The translations under genes and the position numbers were made by a program. This document shows positions 7,225 through 18,184 of a stretch of DNA of 24,853 nt, piece by piece (position 1 is the stretch's first letter; every line of letters begins with the position of its first letter). The notes beneath the pieces are model-generated. The model was given only the letters and a program-made list of their open reading frames with translations, did not search any database and was not told the DNA's origin. Location of the stretch: positions 207,394 through 232,246 of the forward strand of contig KN805422.1 of the NCBI GenBank assembly GCA_000818945.1. The letters are read 5' to 3'. Source of the stretch: Schizochytrium sp. CCTCC M209059 (taxonomy: Eukaryota > Sar > Bigyra > Thraustochytrida > Thraustochytriidae).

Positions 7225-8130
7225 TTACGAGGAGGGCGTGATTGGCAGAGGCACAGAAGAGGTAGTTGTTGGTGTGGAAGCTGCAGCGGCGGCGGCGGCA
7301 GCAGCAGCTTGCTTTGCAGGCAGCTGGATTTCGCGGAGTGCCTCCTCATAGGCCTGTGCAGCCTTGAGCTCGTCCTTGAAGTAGCCAACGTGCTTGCGAA
7401 GGCCGGCCATCTTGAGCTGTACGACCCAGCGCTTGGTGCGCTTGTACCAGCAGACTCCCCGAAAGCGCGAGGTGAGCCTTCGTGGCGGGTTGGGCTTGCC
7501 CGGTGCGGCCTTGGCACGCTTTGTTTGGCGACGCGAGCGCTTGGATTTGCGTGCGGGCTGTGAGTCGTCAGATGCTGTCGCAAAAGGGCTCTCCGGCGCG
7601 TAGGCTGCCATGGGCTGCGAGTCCTGGTCAATGTGGGTGGTAAAGTTGTCGAAGCTGTGAACGGGTGCCGGGTTGTTGTTGTTGTTGTTGTTGTTGATGT
7701 AGTTGCTGTTATTCTGCGCGGGCTCTGCGTGGCAAGTTGCCTCGTGAGACTGCGGATTTGCCGGCTGTTCGAGGGCATCAATGAGCTCAATGTCCTCGCT
7801 CTCGAACGGGTTTGGTGCGTAAGGTTCGGCAAAGAGGGGAAGGACACTGGGATCATAATTCCTCTGCACGCGCGGGCGCATCGGGGTCCGGGGAGATTGC
7901 ACTTGCTGGGCCAGGTGAGGCTGCACATGCATCATCTGCGTCGGGTGGTGGTGATGATGGTGCTGGTTGAGATCAAAGCAAGACACGGTCGGGTGGTCTT
8001 GATGGTACTGGTCCGAGGACTCACCCATGAGAGGTGAATGGCTGAGGAAGTCATCGCCGAGTCCAATGAAGGTGTCGAGGAGAGGGTCGCCTTCTTCGGT
8101 CCAGTCCGAGGAGCTGCCGCTTTCAGACAT
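7225..8130 (-). CDS. AP2-domain transcription factor 1
   Basis: The 301-residue protein starts at an ATG with A at -3. One AP2 DNA-binding domain lies at about 221-270: SRFRGVCWYKRTKRWVVQLK, then RKHVGYF and AAQAYEEA, corresponding to the YRG and RAYD elements of plant AP2/ERF proteins. Just before it, residues about 194-218 are strongly basic (KSKRSRRQTKRAK), a probable nuclear localisation signal. The N-terminal two-thirds is low complexity and acidic, with six His near 57-62 and eight Asn near 145-152; a ten-Ala run follows the domain. Such regions often act as activation or interaction segments. It should bind DNA in the nucleus as a regulator; the targets are unknown. A second AP2 gene (18628-19599) with the same core faces away from it across 10.5 kb. 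Confidence 0.85.
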   Translation of the reverse strand: MSESGSSSDWTEEGDPLLDTFIGLGDDFLSHSPLMGESSDQYHQDHPTVSCFDLNQHHHHHHPTQMMHVQPHLAQQVQSPRTPMRPRVQRNYDPSVLPLFAEPYAPNPFESEDIELIDALEQPANPQSHEATCHAEPAQNNSNYINNNNNNNNPAPVHSFDNFTTHIDQDSQPMAAYAPESPFATASDDSQPARKSKRSRRQTKRAKAAPGKPNPPRRLTSRFRGVCWYKRTKRWVVQLKMAGLRKHVGYFKDELKAAQAYEEALREIQLPAKQAAAAAAAAAASTPTTTSSVPLPITPSS

Positions 8131-8136
8131 TTTGCA

Positions 8137-8312
8137 GTATGTGTGTGTGCTGTGTGTGTGTGCTGTGCGTGTCCGCAGAGAAGGCTTGTCTCGCTGTGCG
8201 TGCTTGGTTGCTCGCTTGGCTTGCTTGGTTGCTTGCCTGCTTGCCTGCCTGCCTACCTGCCTGCCTGCCTGCCTGCTTGGGATTGCTCGCTTGCCTGCTT
8301 GCTTGCTCGCGA
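8137..8312. repeat. TG-rich and TTGC/CTGCC repeats just upstream of AP2-1
   Basis: A (TG)n run (8137-8171) is followed by a long imperfect array of CTTG, TTGC and CTGC/CTGCC units (about 8199-8312). It begins within ten bases of the AP2-1 start codon, so on the minus strand it would form the transcribed leader or core promoter as GCAA/GGCA and CA repeats. Confidence 0.8.
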
Positions 8313-8970
8313 GCTTTTCTGCTTGCTTTCCGTCGTGTGGCGAGCGAGACGAGGTGATTCAGATTTGCTGCTCGGTGGGTGCGGCGGCAGCGGCAGCCCA
8401 CTTCGCTAGGATACGTCTCTTTTCTTCTTTTTTCACCGATTCGCTTGGGGATTTCGGCTCCTGGCACGGGCCCCAGAATCCTTGTCGTCAAGGCGTTTCG
8501 TGTTTTGCTCGGATCGCACCGGCGGCACGACTCCGAAGCTGTCGTCTGCTCCGTTCGCCAGGTTTCCGTCCTCCCTCGCTGCTTCCGGCGGGAGCGGTCC
8601 CGAGCTTGCGTCGCCTACGCCTAAAACCATTCTGCGCAAGGCACGCGCCGCGCGGCGTTTGCACCGTCGCGAACCCTTGTTCGCGCTGATGCACGCGCTT
8701 GCCAGGCTCGCGGGGAGCCCTCTTCCCGGCCGCCGCCTTGGTTACACTTCCGCCGCCGCCTCGCTTCCACCCGCCGCCTCGAGGGCGGAAACCCGGCCTT
8801 GAAGGAGAGAAATCCAACTTGTCCCGCGTCGCACCGCATCGCGCGACGACGTCGACCACCAGTCAGCCAGCTAGCTGCCTGCTCGCCGCTGCGGTGCTTT
8901 CGCTGTCGCGGAGCGCGATGTCGCGAGGAGAAGGCGGTCTCCAGCGATGGCGCGGCCGCAGCCAACTTAA

Positions 8971-9005
8971 AGATCAGATTAGATTAGATCAGATCAGATC
9001 AGATC
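8971..9005. repeat. AGATC/AGATT pentamer array (7 copies)
   Basis: Seven head-to-tail pentamers alternate AGATC and AGATT. The array is exact apart from the T/C variation at the fifth base. Confidence 0.9.
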
Positions 9006-9045
9006 CTGCGCCGCCTCTCGCCGCGCGACCCGAGCGCGCGACCGA

Positions 9046-9133
9046 GCCAAGCGAAGCCACGCCATGCCACGCCAAGCCAAGCCAAGCCAAGCCAAGCCAA
9101 GCCAAATGAAGCCCAATGAAGCCAAATGAAGCC
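9046..9133. repeat. GCCAA pentamer array
   Basis: Seven perfect GCCAA copies (9071-9105) are flanked by degenerate GCCAC and GCCAAATGAA units. In one frame it encodes a repeated AKPSQ peptide, which is clearly spurious. Confidence 0.9.
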
Positions 9134-10530
9134 AGGCGATGATGATGTGTTGGGAGGCCAGCATTGAAATCGGCAGAGCCCCCCTTGCACGCGCTGCGCA
9201 TGCTTGCGCAGCACCGCGCCTGCAGCCGCCGTTCCAAATTAGCTCAACCCTAGCCCCACAGCCTGCGGTGCGGATTCTGGCCTCTTCCCTAATAAGTGTG
9301 AGTGACCTTCGCGCGCTGGAGGAAGGAAACTCATTCGACAGCCCCTGCTGACCAAGCAAGCAGCGCGGTGCCTCTATCTGCACGCGCCATGCATATGCAT
9401 GCCCAGGCCCGGGAGACTCGCCCTGGTCGAGGCGGAAGCGGGCGCGAGACTGGACGCTCTGGCTGACTGACTGGCTGGCTGGGGCGCTGGCGACGGCTGC
9501 TTTGGATGCCATGGCCGGGTTGCTATTGCTGATTGTCGCATGTGCTTGCCGACTAGGCTGGCTACTCTAGGTTGTGATTTCTAGCAATCGAATCCAGTTC
9601 AAGTCAGAGCCAAAGCAGGCCGAGTAGCACACGCCCTGCGCCGGCCCTTGTTTGAGTGCCAGGCCTCAAGCGGACTCTCTCCGAGTGTCTCATTCTTTGC
9701 GCCGGAAAACACGGCCGAATGGATTCGCCTCGCCTCGCCGGCCGTGCCGCCGCTTTGAGACCGCGCGTCTGGCGGACGTGCCGGCACGTGCAGCACGTGC
9801 GAGCGACACACGAGCCGCTGCCAACGTTGATCGGCGGAGGCGCGCAAGGCTGTGTAGGCAGCAGGTCCCGTCGAGATGAGTCGAGATAACCTAATCACTT
9901 GCGCAAAGCGAAACGAACTTGCTCTTGCCATTCATTCACACCAAGGCTCTCGCGCTCGCCGCAAGAAAGACTCGGCGAGTGGAGTGACCGTCGCATGCAT
10001 GCGTGGATGAGTTGACGGATGCAAAGATGGACAAGTGAAGAATCAGCGAAGGACAAGTGAGTAAAAGAGCAATTCCGAGTGAGCGACGGAAAGTGAGTGA
10101 AGGAAGGAAGGAAGGGAGGGAGAGAGATGCAACTTTCGCGCGCAGTGCGTGCTTCTTCTGCCGCGCTAAAACCGGGAGCGGAGCTGGCAAGCTGGCAAGC
10201 GCTGGCACTCGCAGCCTTGCTTTATCAGCAGGCAGGCAGGCATGGCTGGCTGGCTGGCCGGAGCCGCTTTCTTGATTCTTGCTTGCTCTTCCGCTCTCTT
10301 TTGCCATCTTGCGCGCGTGCGTCGAAACGGGCGCAAAATTGCGAGGGTTCCGAGCGGGCCAGGAGAGAGATCGTGAGGACGCAATCCACGAGGCGGGCCT
10401 TGAAATGATCGACACGAGTTGTGGAGATCAAGCAAACCCGAGCAATTCAAGCAAGCAACAGCAAGCGAATCCAAGCAAGCATTAGACTGCTCGTGTCGAT
10501 TCGATCTTCTTACGTGAAACCGTGGCGGCG

Positions 10531-10610
10531 AAGGCAAGCCGAAGCAAGGCAAGGCAAAGCAAAGGAAATCAAATCAAGTCAAGGCAAGGCAAGGCAAGAT
10601 AAGGCAAAAG
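10531..10610. repeat. GGCAA/AGCAA repeats
   Basis: The stretch is an imperfect array of AAGCA, AAGGC and AATCA units on the plus strand. Related GCAAG-type runs occur nearby at about 10430-10485 and 11076-11150. Confidence 0.8.
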
Positions 10611-11216
10611 AAGACCGACTCTTGTTCATAACAGTACGGCTACTGTGCTGCTGGTTGCTGACCAGATACTCTACGTGCACATGCAGGGGTCGAAATTGCC
10701 ACCGGCCGGCCAAGTCTGGATCGCACCGCAGACGTCGTGCGATCGCCACGTCGTGCACGCCGCGCGCAATGCTGCGCAAGACTGCGCTGCGCTACGGTGC
10801 GCCCTCCGACGGGTGGCAAATTCGAGCCCAGTCTCAGGCCAACCTCTCGGCGACGGGGACTGCCTGACCGGCCGCTGGGTGCATTGCGCGACTCGAAACC
10901 GAGTTTTGCAACAATGGGAAAGAGGAAATGCTGAAAAGCAACGCCAGAGCCACCTTGAAAGTCAGCACAGCTCAATCAGACAACTTGAAGAAAGAGAACA
11001 AGCAGGCCGCTTACCCTTGCCTCTGAGGAGCGCTGCGCGTGCCGCCGATCACGGAGCAGGCCTGGACGCGATCAAGGAGAAGCAAGCAAAGCGAAAGATA
11101 CCGAGCAAGCACGACAATAAGCAAGCACGATAACCAGCAAGCACGATAACAAGCTCGCCATGCCCAGCCTGCCAGCCAGGCACCAGCCAGCCTTACGAGC
11201 TCTTTCTCTTGAGTCA

Positions 11217-11282
11217 CCCCCCCCCCCCCCCCCCCCCCCNNNNNNNNNNNNNNNNNNNNNNNNNNNNCCCCCCCCCCCCCCC
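11217..11282. other. Assembly gap inside a poly-C run
   Basis: There are 23 C's (11217-11239), 28 unknown bases (11240-11267), then 15 C's (11268-11282). The true length of the C tract or of any sequence inside it is unknown. The ORFs that cross it are meaningless. Confidence 0.95.
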
Positions 11283-12073
11283 TCCTCGCCCTCCGCTCGC
11301 TTTGCTCACGTCACACAGCCGAGTTCTTGTCCCTTGAAACAAAGCACTGACATCGCGCCGTAGCCGAGTGACCGCGTCGAGTCTCGACAGGCTCGCTCGC
11401 AGACTGCTCTGCTGCACGCTTTGGCATTATCCAAGACGAGGGTCTGAGGCGAGGTCCGGCCTTGCGCCTGGCCAGCACCGCAGAGAACAGCTGCAGAGGC
11501 AGCAAAGCGCAGGCGGATGCGGCCTTTCCTTGCCTCGATGCCGCGCTTGTCCCCTGGCCGTTCCCGAGCAATCAAGAGCTAGATGGCTCTCTTGCAAGAT
11601 TGAGGACTTGAGCGAAAGAGCAAGTGGGCGCTGTCGCTGTCGACAGGAGAAGCGTCGCGATGCGGAGGTAAGGAGCGAGGGAGGTTCCCAAAGCTCGCGA
11701 GAACGCAGCGTCGAGGCCCCGGGAACACCCACCGCTGGTCATGGCGAGTGCGTCGCGACATCCTCTGTTTGCACTGCTGCCTCGCGCGGTGCCTGGTTGC
11801 CGACGTCGCCGCTGCCGGCGGCATTGGCCAGCAGAGACAACCGCGGCAGCCAGAAGAGAAGCGAGGATCACGATGGTCGCGCCTTGCGCCCGCCGGCCGC
11901 GGCGCGTTGTTGGCGCTGCATGGCGCTTCCCAGGGAAGAGAGAGAGGGAGGCAGGCATCTCGCGGCGATGGGTGGATTGATGCATGGATCGAGATCTATG
12001 GATCGATCCATCGTGGGTTGGTCCCGCAAGATCTTCGAGCCGCGCCATGACCAGCGCCGAAGTGAAGGGACTC

Positions 12074-12150
12074 GGAAAGGAAAAGGAGAGGGAAAGGAAA
12101 AGGGAAAGGAAAGGGAAAGAGAAGAAAGGGAAAGAAGAAAGGGAAAAGGA
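12074..12150. repeat. 77-base pure purine tract (GGGAAA type)
   Basis: Every base from 12074 to 12150 is A or G on the plus strand, built from GGAAA, GGGAAA and GAAGAAA units. Long mirror-like purine/pyrimidine tracts can adopt triplex (H-DNA) structure; whether this one does is unknown. Confidence 0.95.
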
Positions 12151-12785
12151 TGTGGCTTGAATGGCCGCGCAAGATACGCCTCCTCCGCATTCGCGCCTCC
12201 TCGCGCCCTTTTTTGTGCAAGACAAGATCGCGCTCGCGATACCTCGGCAACGCAGTGAGCGGGAGCGGTGCGGGCGGCGCCGGGGATGCGCCTGAAATGC
12301 TGTTTCCGCGCGGGCCGCAGCCAGTCGGGTCCAAGTTCTGCTGCGCGCCCAGGCTGCTGTCGTCCACAGTTCCCCGCCACAGCGGGCCCCGCAACGCTTC
12401 CACTGCGCGCCGTCCTGCGCGACCCCGCTCGCCTGGCTCGACTCGACGCAACTCCGAGGCTCCCGCGCTCGCGCTCCAGGTTATCGTAACCTCGACCACC
12501 TGCAACAGACTTCGACGGACTCCGCCGGCGGGTCCTCTCGAGGCGCGCCACAAGCGGATTCTGCTGCCTCTTGGGGAGGAACCGGTCGATGGATGGCCCG
12601 GCGTCGAGGTGATAAGAGAAAGATGAAATCTTGCGCGCCGTGAGCTGTAAGCGTACTCGCGGTGTGCCCCCTTTGGCGCCTCCGGGGCGCGTTCGGGCGT
12701 CGCACCCGCGGGGGCAGAAGACGGAGTCCTGGCGCCGAACGACCGGCCTGTGCTGTCGTCCTTGAAGGCGCTACGCTAATCAAAC

Positions 12786-12845
12786 GTGCCGTGCCATACC
12801 GTGGTGTTTCATGCGGTGCCGTGCCGTGCCGTGCCGTGTCGTGCT
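12786..12845. repeat. GTGCC pentamer repeats
   Basis: GTGCC units are interrupted and then perfect for about 20 bases (12816-12837), grading into GTGTC and GTGCT. Confidence 0.85.
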
Positions 12846-13490
12846 GCAAGGCGAACGACCGCGAGCAGCCCTCGCTGCCTTGGCCTTGCCTGGCAGACGG
12901 TAGCTGGCAGACGGTGGCTGCTGCGGCGAGCGCGAGTATGATAGGATCGGCCAGGATCGGATCTGATTTGCGCGAGTTGGCCCGGTCGTGACAGCTTAGG
13001 ATCGCCCTTACGGGATTTTTTTACTTTCTTAGGGTCGTGGGGTATCTATTCATCGACCGTCCGAGCAGCACGAAGCGGGCGGCGAAAAACCAGTGCAGGC
13101 GGCGCTGGTCCGGCCGCCGGCCAGCGCAAGCTTCCTCGTGATCCTGCCGCAACCTGCGTACTTGGCTTGAGCGCCTTTCCTTTCCCCTTTTGCAGCTCGC
13201 TTCTGGAACCATCGATCGATCCATCGATTCATCGCCTCCTCGCAGGGTCATTCGTTTCTCCGCATCATCCTTTCCATCCGCTGCCGCATCTTGCGGAGCC
13301 GTCTTCTCAAGCCAGCTTGCGTTCCGCCACCGCGACCTGGCTGCTGCGGCCGCCGCTGCCAGTATCTATCTTCTCCTGCAAACGACCGCCCGCGCTTCCC
13401 GCGAGCTCCCGCTAGAGCCGCAGGCAGCCCAGCCACTATCTAGCTACCAGTAGCTGGCCGCCTGTCTTCTCGCTCTCCCCCTGCTCCCTC

Positions 13491-13500
13491 CCTTTATAGG
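13491..13500 (-). promoter_or_regulatory. TATA-like element on the minus strand
   Basis: Read on the minus strand, the sequence is CCTATAAAGG, a good TATA-box match in GC-rich surroundings. It points toward AP2-1 but is 5.4 kb from its start codon, and no gene is seen immediately downstream. Confidence 0.25.
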
Positions 13501-15165
13501 TGGCTGCCGCCGGTGGCTGCCCCTTGGTCCACCCGCCGAGGATTGGCTCGGCGGCGGGGACGCTGCCTGCTTTCTGCCCGTCCTCGGGCTCGTGCCTGCC
13601 TGCGAGCGCGCTCGGCGGTGCGCTCGATACGCATGCCGACGCAAGCAGCTCGCCGGTGCGGAAGCCTGCGTCGCGACGGAGGCAGGCACTCGCAGGCAGG
13701 GCGCGAGCTGGCTGGCCGCCGGTCACTGCCACAGTCACGCGCGCTCGCCTGCTTCTTTCTGGCTTGCTTGCTCCCGGCGTCCGCGTCCGCGTCGGCGTCC
13801 CGGCCTCGGCCGCAGCGGAGCGGGCGAAGAAGGCGAGGCGAAGAAGGCGAGGGAGGCGAAGAAGGCGAGAGCGTCCCGAGCTGAGGCGCGCAGAGGTTGC
13901 GTTTACAGTTAGGTAGTTCCGCTCGTTCGTGGGGCAGACACGTTTGCGAGCTCGCAGGCAAGAGGCCGCCCGCAGACACCGCAGCGGGTGTCCCACGGAA
14001 TTGCTGCGGGGTCCACAGCGTCCACAGCGAAGCCCCCCGGCGGTCACACCTTGGTCCCGGCCCACACTAACATCAGCGGTGAGAACTTGGAACTTGGGGC
14101 GTGGTGAAAGGCCGGCCCAAGGGTGGCGAAATGGGCGCGGCGGAAAATGGAGTGTGAAATGGGACTGGGATGGAAATCGGATACGCGCTCTTTCTCGAGC
14201 TCCCGCTTGCTCGCTCTTGCGCGCGCGCGGCTCCATATAGCGAAACATGCGTGATGATCTTGGCTTGAGTTGGCATGGCTGTGTCACTGGACAGGCTAGG
14301 GGCGCGCTAGCTTGTTTGCTTCTGTGGTCGCCGGCCGGCCGGCGCAAAGGCAAAAAACCGAAGAACTGGAACTCGTCTCGCGAGGCTTAAATCTGGGTGA
14401 CTCGAGTTTTATTGAGCAACAAATGCGCGCTCGCTTGATTCCTTGCTTGCTTACTTGCTTGTTATTGCTTGCTTGCGCACTGCTTCTATGTGCACAATTT
14501 CTCGTTCGGGTCTTGGCAAGACGCTAGTATGCAAGTGCGTGCATGCAGCCGCAGCCGCCTTTCGACCGAGCACTAATCATGCCACATCATGCCACACTGC
14601 ACCATCGATCTATCTATCGGTCGATCGGTCGGCCAATCGGCCTTATCCATCGTGCCACACTATCGTGCCAAGTCGCGCACGATACGCACGAGCGCACGGA
14701 AGCGGCGGAAAAAGAAAATTACACGCCCACGGCTCCTCCCTTTGCAACGCGGAGCGCGCACTTTCCCGCTGTTGCTTGCCTTGCCTTGTTTTACCTAGCT
14801 AGCTTGTTGCACCGCGAGCTCGTGCTGGCTTGTTTTCATCGTCGGCACGGCGTGGCGCGCGCGCTTGCGGACCCGCGCCGGACTCAAGACCGGAGCGGGT
14901 GCGGCTTCGGCTGCGGCTGTGGCTTCCGCTCCGCGCGAGGCTGGTGCGGCTAGCTGGCTCGGCATGGCGACGTCGCTCGCGTGTCTCGCGCCGAGTCTAA
15001 AACACGCCTCTGCACCGCGCGCGCGCCGTCATTGGAGAGGCTGCTGGCATGGCACGACCGGAGCCCGCTGGCTCCACACACTGGAACGCACACGGAGGCT
15101 CACCGTCCAGGTTCTCTTGTTTTGCTCATCTTCTTCTTCTTCTTCTTCATTTCGCGAGGTTGTTG

Positions 15166-15209
15166 TGCACGCACGCACGCACGCACGCACGCCCGCACGC
15201 ACGCACGCG
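15166..15209. repeat. ACGC tetramer array
   Basis: About ten ACGC/GCAC units with one variant lie just after a (TTC)n run (15129-15148). A shorter GCAC array recurs at about 16029-16048. Confidence 0.9.
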
Positions 15210-16864
15210 GTCGAAAATGCGCACGCTGCTGCTATGTTTTCAGACTCGCTCTCTGCGCGAGCGAGCGAGAGAAAAGAGAAAATTATGTGTGTGTGCATTG
15301 TGCATGCGGTTAACGCAGCCACGCGAGGCGCATTGCTTCGCTTCACTTCTTTCTTAGTTCGGTCGGCGACCCACTTCGAGGCAGAGAAATAAATGCACAA
15401 GAGTTTTCGGATAACATCGATTGTGCGCGCTGAAGCGGAGAACAAACGAACTAATAAATGAATGAACGAACAAATGAATGAACGAACGGACTCCACAGCC
15501 ACCGCCGCCCCTACGCAGCATGTTTTGCTCGCTTCGGCGCTGCCCTATACTGCGCTACGCACGCCAGGCTGCTTGGGAGTTTCCGAGTCTCCAAAAACAA
15601 AGCGCGCGGCGGCTAGAAGCAGCAACTAACCAACTAATCAACCAACTAACGAAGTGCTTGCTCGCGCGTGCACAAAGGAAGACTACGCGGACTCCACTCC
15701 TGGAAACGCTTCGCTCTCTGCGCCGCTCTGTCCTCAACGCTGCGCTTGCCTTTCTGCCAAGGCCGCCGAGGCCCGCTTCCACATCCCTCCCTCCACCCAC
15801 CTCACGCGTCCATCCATCCATCCATTGGCCGTCCGTCCATTCGCCTCGCGTCCAGTCTCGCGACGGCCGCTGCACGCGCGGCACGTTCAAGGACCGCGGG
15901 CCCAGTCTTGAGCGCCGCGTGCCTCGCCTCGGCTTGCATCAGCACCTTCTCTGCGGAGCGTCGACTCGGGCCGGGTCCACTTGAGTCCCGACACCCGCAT
16001 GCATCCGTCCATCCACGCATGCGTCCATGCACGCACGCACGCACGCGAGCATAAATATCATGCGCTGCCCCGGCCACTGCCAATCGACATCCGAGTCCTC
16101 CTCCGCCACGCCCGGACGCGTGCCGCGCCTTCTGTCGCCGGATAGGCATGGTTTTAGAAAACCCGCGCGCGTCGCGTGGAGTGGGTTCTCTCCCGCCTCC
16201 TTGCCGCTGCTCTGTCTCCAGTCTAGCGAGTCTGGGCGCCCCTACTCGAGTGGCTCACCTACAGCGGCACCCACTCGCTCGCCCGCCTGACCTTTCCTAC
16301 GCGCGTCCACAAACACAGCTCCCCGCAGCCGCGTGTCGCCGCGACAGCCCCGCAGCTGTTCACTGCGTACGGCCCACAGCTGCGGAGGCTGCTCGCAAAA
16401 GACGGAGCCGCCCCAGGGACGCGGTCTGCGCGTCCCCGACCGAACAACGAGTAAGGGGAAGAAGGAGATGGGAAACAAGCGCGAAAAGCCGCGTTTTCCA
16501 CCCTTCCGGACGCGAGGAAGCTCGCGGACGCGGCCGTCCTTGGTGCGTCGCTCGCCGCCTTGCTGGATGTCAAGGCTGGCAACGCGAGGGGAACGACTTC
16601 GAGAAAATGCGCATCCACGCTTCATGCGAGTGCCGTGCCACGCCGAAGCGTGCAGTGCAGTGCAATGCAGCGCCTGTCAGGGGCACAGCATCCTAGATAA
16701 AACAAGGGCGGCCTGTCATCGCCGTGCAGCGTTTGCAAGACAAAGGAGGAAGCCGGCTGCCGCCCGAGGCTTCGTTCCCTTTCGATCGACGCGCGTCTTT
16801 TCCGCCCTGCACACCCATCCGTCCCTCCATCCATCCCTCGATGCCCCGCTCTCACGATTTTTTT

Positions 16865-16951
16865 CATTCATTCTTGCCATGCTTTCATTCATTCATTCTT
16901 TCCATGCTTTCATTCTTTCTTTCTTGCCATGCTTTCATTCTTTCTTGTCAC
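16865..16951. repeat. 25-bp minisatellite with CATTC sub-repeats
   Basis: CCATGCTTTCATTC occurs at 16877, 16902 and 16927, an exact 25-base period, separated by CATT/CTTT tetramer runs. Confidence 0.85.
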
Positions 16952-17553
16952 TTGAAGCCGCCACTCGTCCTGCTCTCCTCCCTCCGCCGAACGACTCCCG
17001 CCGAAGCTAAAGCTGCCCGAGCCGAGCCTGTTTCTCTCGCATCCGGCCGACGAGGCTGCGCTTGCACGCGCGGGAAAGCAGCCTCGGCGGGACCACTGGG
17101 CGGCGTCGCGGCGGCGCGATCCTGGCCCGCCGCAGCCAGCCGGGACACCGCAGGCAGACAGGCTCGCAGCGCGGCGCAGCCTCGCACGCATCCACGAGCC
17201 GCTACGAAGCCGCGCGCCTTCCTGCGCCAAGCGCGGCAAGCGCGGCGAGGAGCGAAGGCGGAGAATCAAGAGGCGGCAAAGCAGCGACGAAACCTCGGCG
17301 CGGCGGGTGGAAATCAGAGGCGGAAGCCCCGCGCGCTCTGGAAGCCAAGGGTTGCATCGGACCGGACCGAGCGCCCGGGCCGCGGGTCGATCGGCCGGCA
17401 GGGAGACTGTGGGACCGCATCCGCCGCCTCGAGCCGGAGACGGGCCGAAGGTGTGGGGTGGGGTGCGGGCCGCAGCGGGGCGTGATGCGGGGTCACTCCT
17501 GGCGCGAGCGAGGCTGGCAAGACAAAGCGAGCTCGCCGTCGGTGTGGCTGCAG

Positions 17554-17592
17554 CCGGTCGGCCGGCCGGTCGGTCGGTCGGTCTGTCGGTCA
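17554..17592. repeat. GGTC tetramer array, copy 1
   Basis: GGTCGGCCGGCCGGTCGGTC and further GGTC units. A very similar array lies at 18051-18082. Confidence 0.9.
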
Positions 17593-17690
17593 CTCGGACG
17601 CCGCTGCACGCGCGAGCATGGCGCAAAGCGAGGGAGGGAGAGCGGGAAGAGAAAAGGAACAAAGCACGGGGGCGCCCTGCGCTGCGGCTC

Positions 17691-17720
17691 TGCTCTGCTC
17701 TGCTCTGCTCTGCTCTGCTC
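17691..17720. repeat. TGCTC x6 pentamer array
   Basis: Six perfect TGCTC copies are followed directly by CTGGCCGGCCGGCC. Confidence 0.95.
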
Positions 17721-17824
17721 CTGGCCGGCCGGCCGCTTGGTAAGACACAGCGAGGAGGTGAAGGCGGGCGTGCTGCCGCGGAGGCGATCGACTCCTTCTT
17801 TGGATCGCAGTCTTCCCTGTCTGT

Positions 17825-17835
17825 CTTTTTATAGC
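17825..17835 (-). promoter_or_regulatory. TATA-like element on the minus strand
   Basis: On the minus strand this reads GGCTATAAAAA, a near-ideal TATA box. It points left, away from AP2-2. No convincing ORF follows, so it could drive a non-coding transcript or be chance. Confidence 0.25.
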
Positions 17836-18050
17836 CCTTGGCTCCCGCGCGTGCACCACCGACGGCCGGGTCCCGCAGCGTGTGTCTCCCCCGCGCGGCG
17901 CTCTAGACTGGACTGCCCTCTCCCTGGAAACAGCAGCCTGCCGCCGCTTCCGAGTCGTCGCCACCTTTCTCTCTCTCTCCCTTTCCTGCGAGGCCGCCGC
18001 CGCGCCTCGCGCAGCTCGCCCGCCTCGCGCGGCCTCGTGGCTTCGCCGGC

Positions 18051-18082
18051 GATCGGTCGGCCGGTCGGTCGGTCGGTCGGTC
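18051..18082. repeat. GGTC tetramer array, copy 2
   Basis: GATCGGTCGGCC followed by five GGTC units, closely resembling the array at 17554-17592 about 500 bases away. Confidence 0.9.
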
Positions 18083-18184
18083 TAGTTTTCGCCAAGACTC
18101 GGCGCGCGCGCGCCGCTTAGCTGGGGCCTAGCGCGGCCTAAGGGGACGGCGGCGGCGCGTCCCCCTGTAAACGGAGGCGCAGTC

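Larger units (their letters stand above)
8131..11216. other. Left part of the 10.5-kb non-coding interval between the AP2 genes
   Basis: No credible gene is seen. Open frames on both strands are artefacts of high GC and short tandem repeats; they translate into Arg/Ala/Ser/Pro-rich or periodic peptides and overlap one another. The AP2-1 promoter and leader must lie at the left edge. I found no tRNA, 5S, U6 or other known RNA gene by eye. Confidence 0.5.

Noticed and set aside
9046..9133. Regular GCCAA repeats as a CRISPR-like array
   Set aside because: There are no spacers; this is a plain pentamer microsatellite.
10805..10830. Possible tRNA B-box (AATTCGAGCCC)
   Set aside because: No T-stem pairing, no A-box at the right distance and no cloverleaf could be drawn.
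13436..14353. 305-codon minus-strand ORF
   Set aside because: Arg/Ala/Ser/Pro-rich with no domain; overlapped by several long frames on both strands, as expected for GC-rich non-coding DNA.
9380..16025. GCATGC/TGCATGCA-like palindromes as AP2 targets
   Set aside because: Such sites bind some apicomplexan AP2 proteins, but here they mostly sit inside or beside simple repeats and no enrichment could be shown by eye.
17062..18120. 352-codon plus-strand ORF
   Set aside because: Low-complexity, crosses GGTC and TGCTC microsatellites, and no recognisable family; other frames of similar length overlap.
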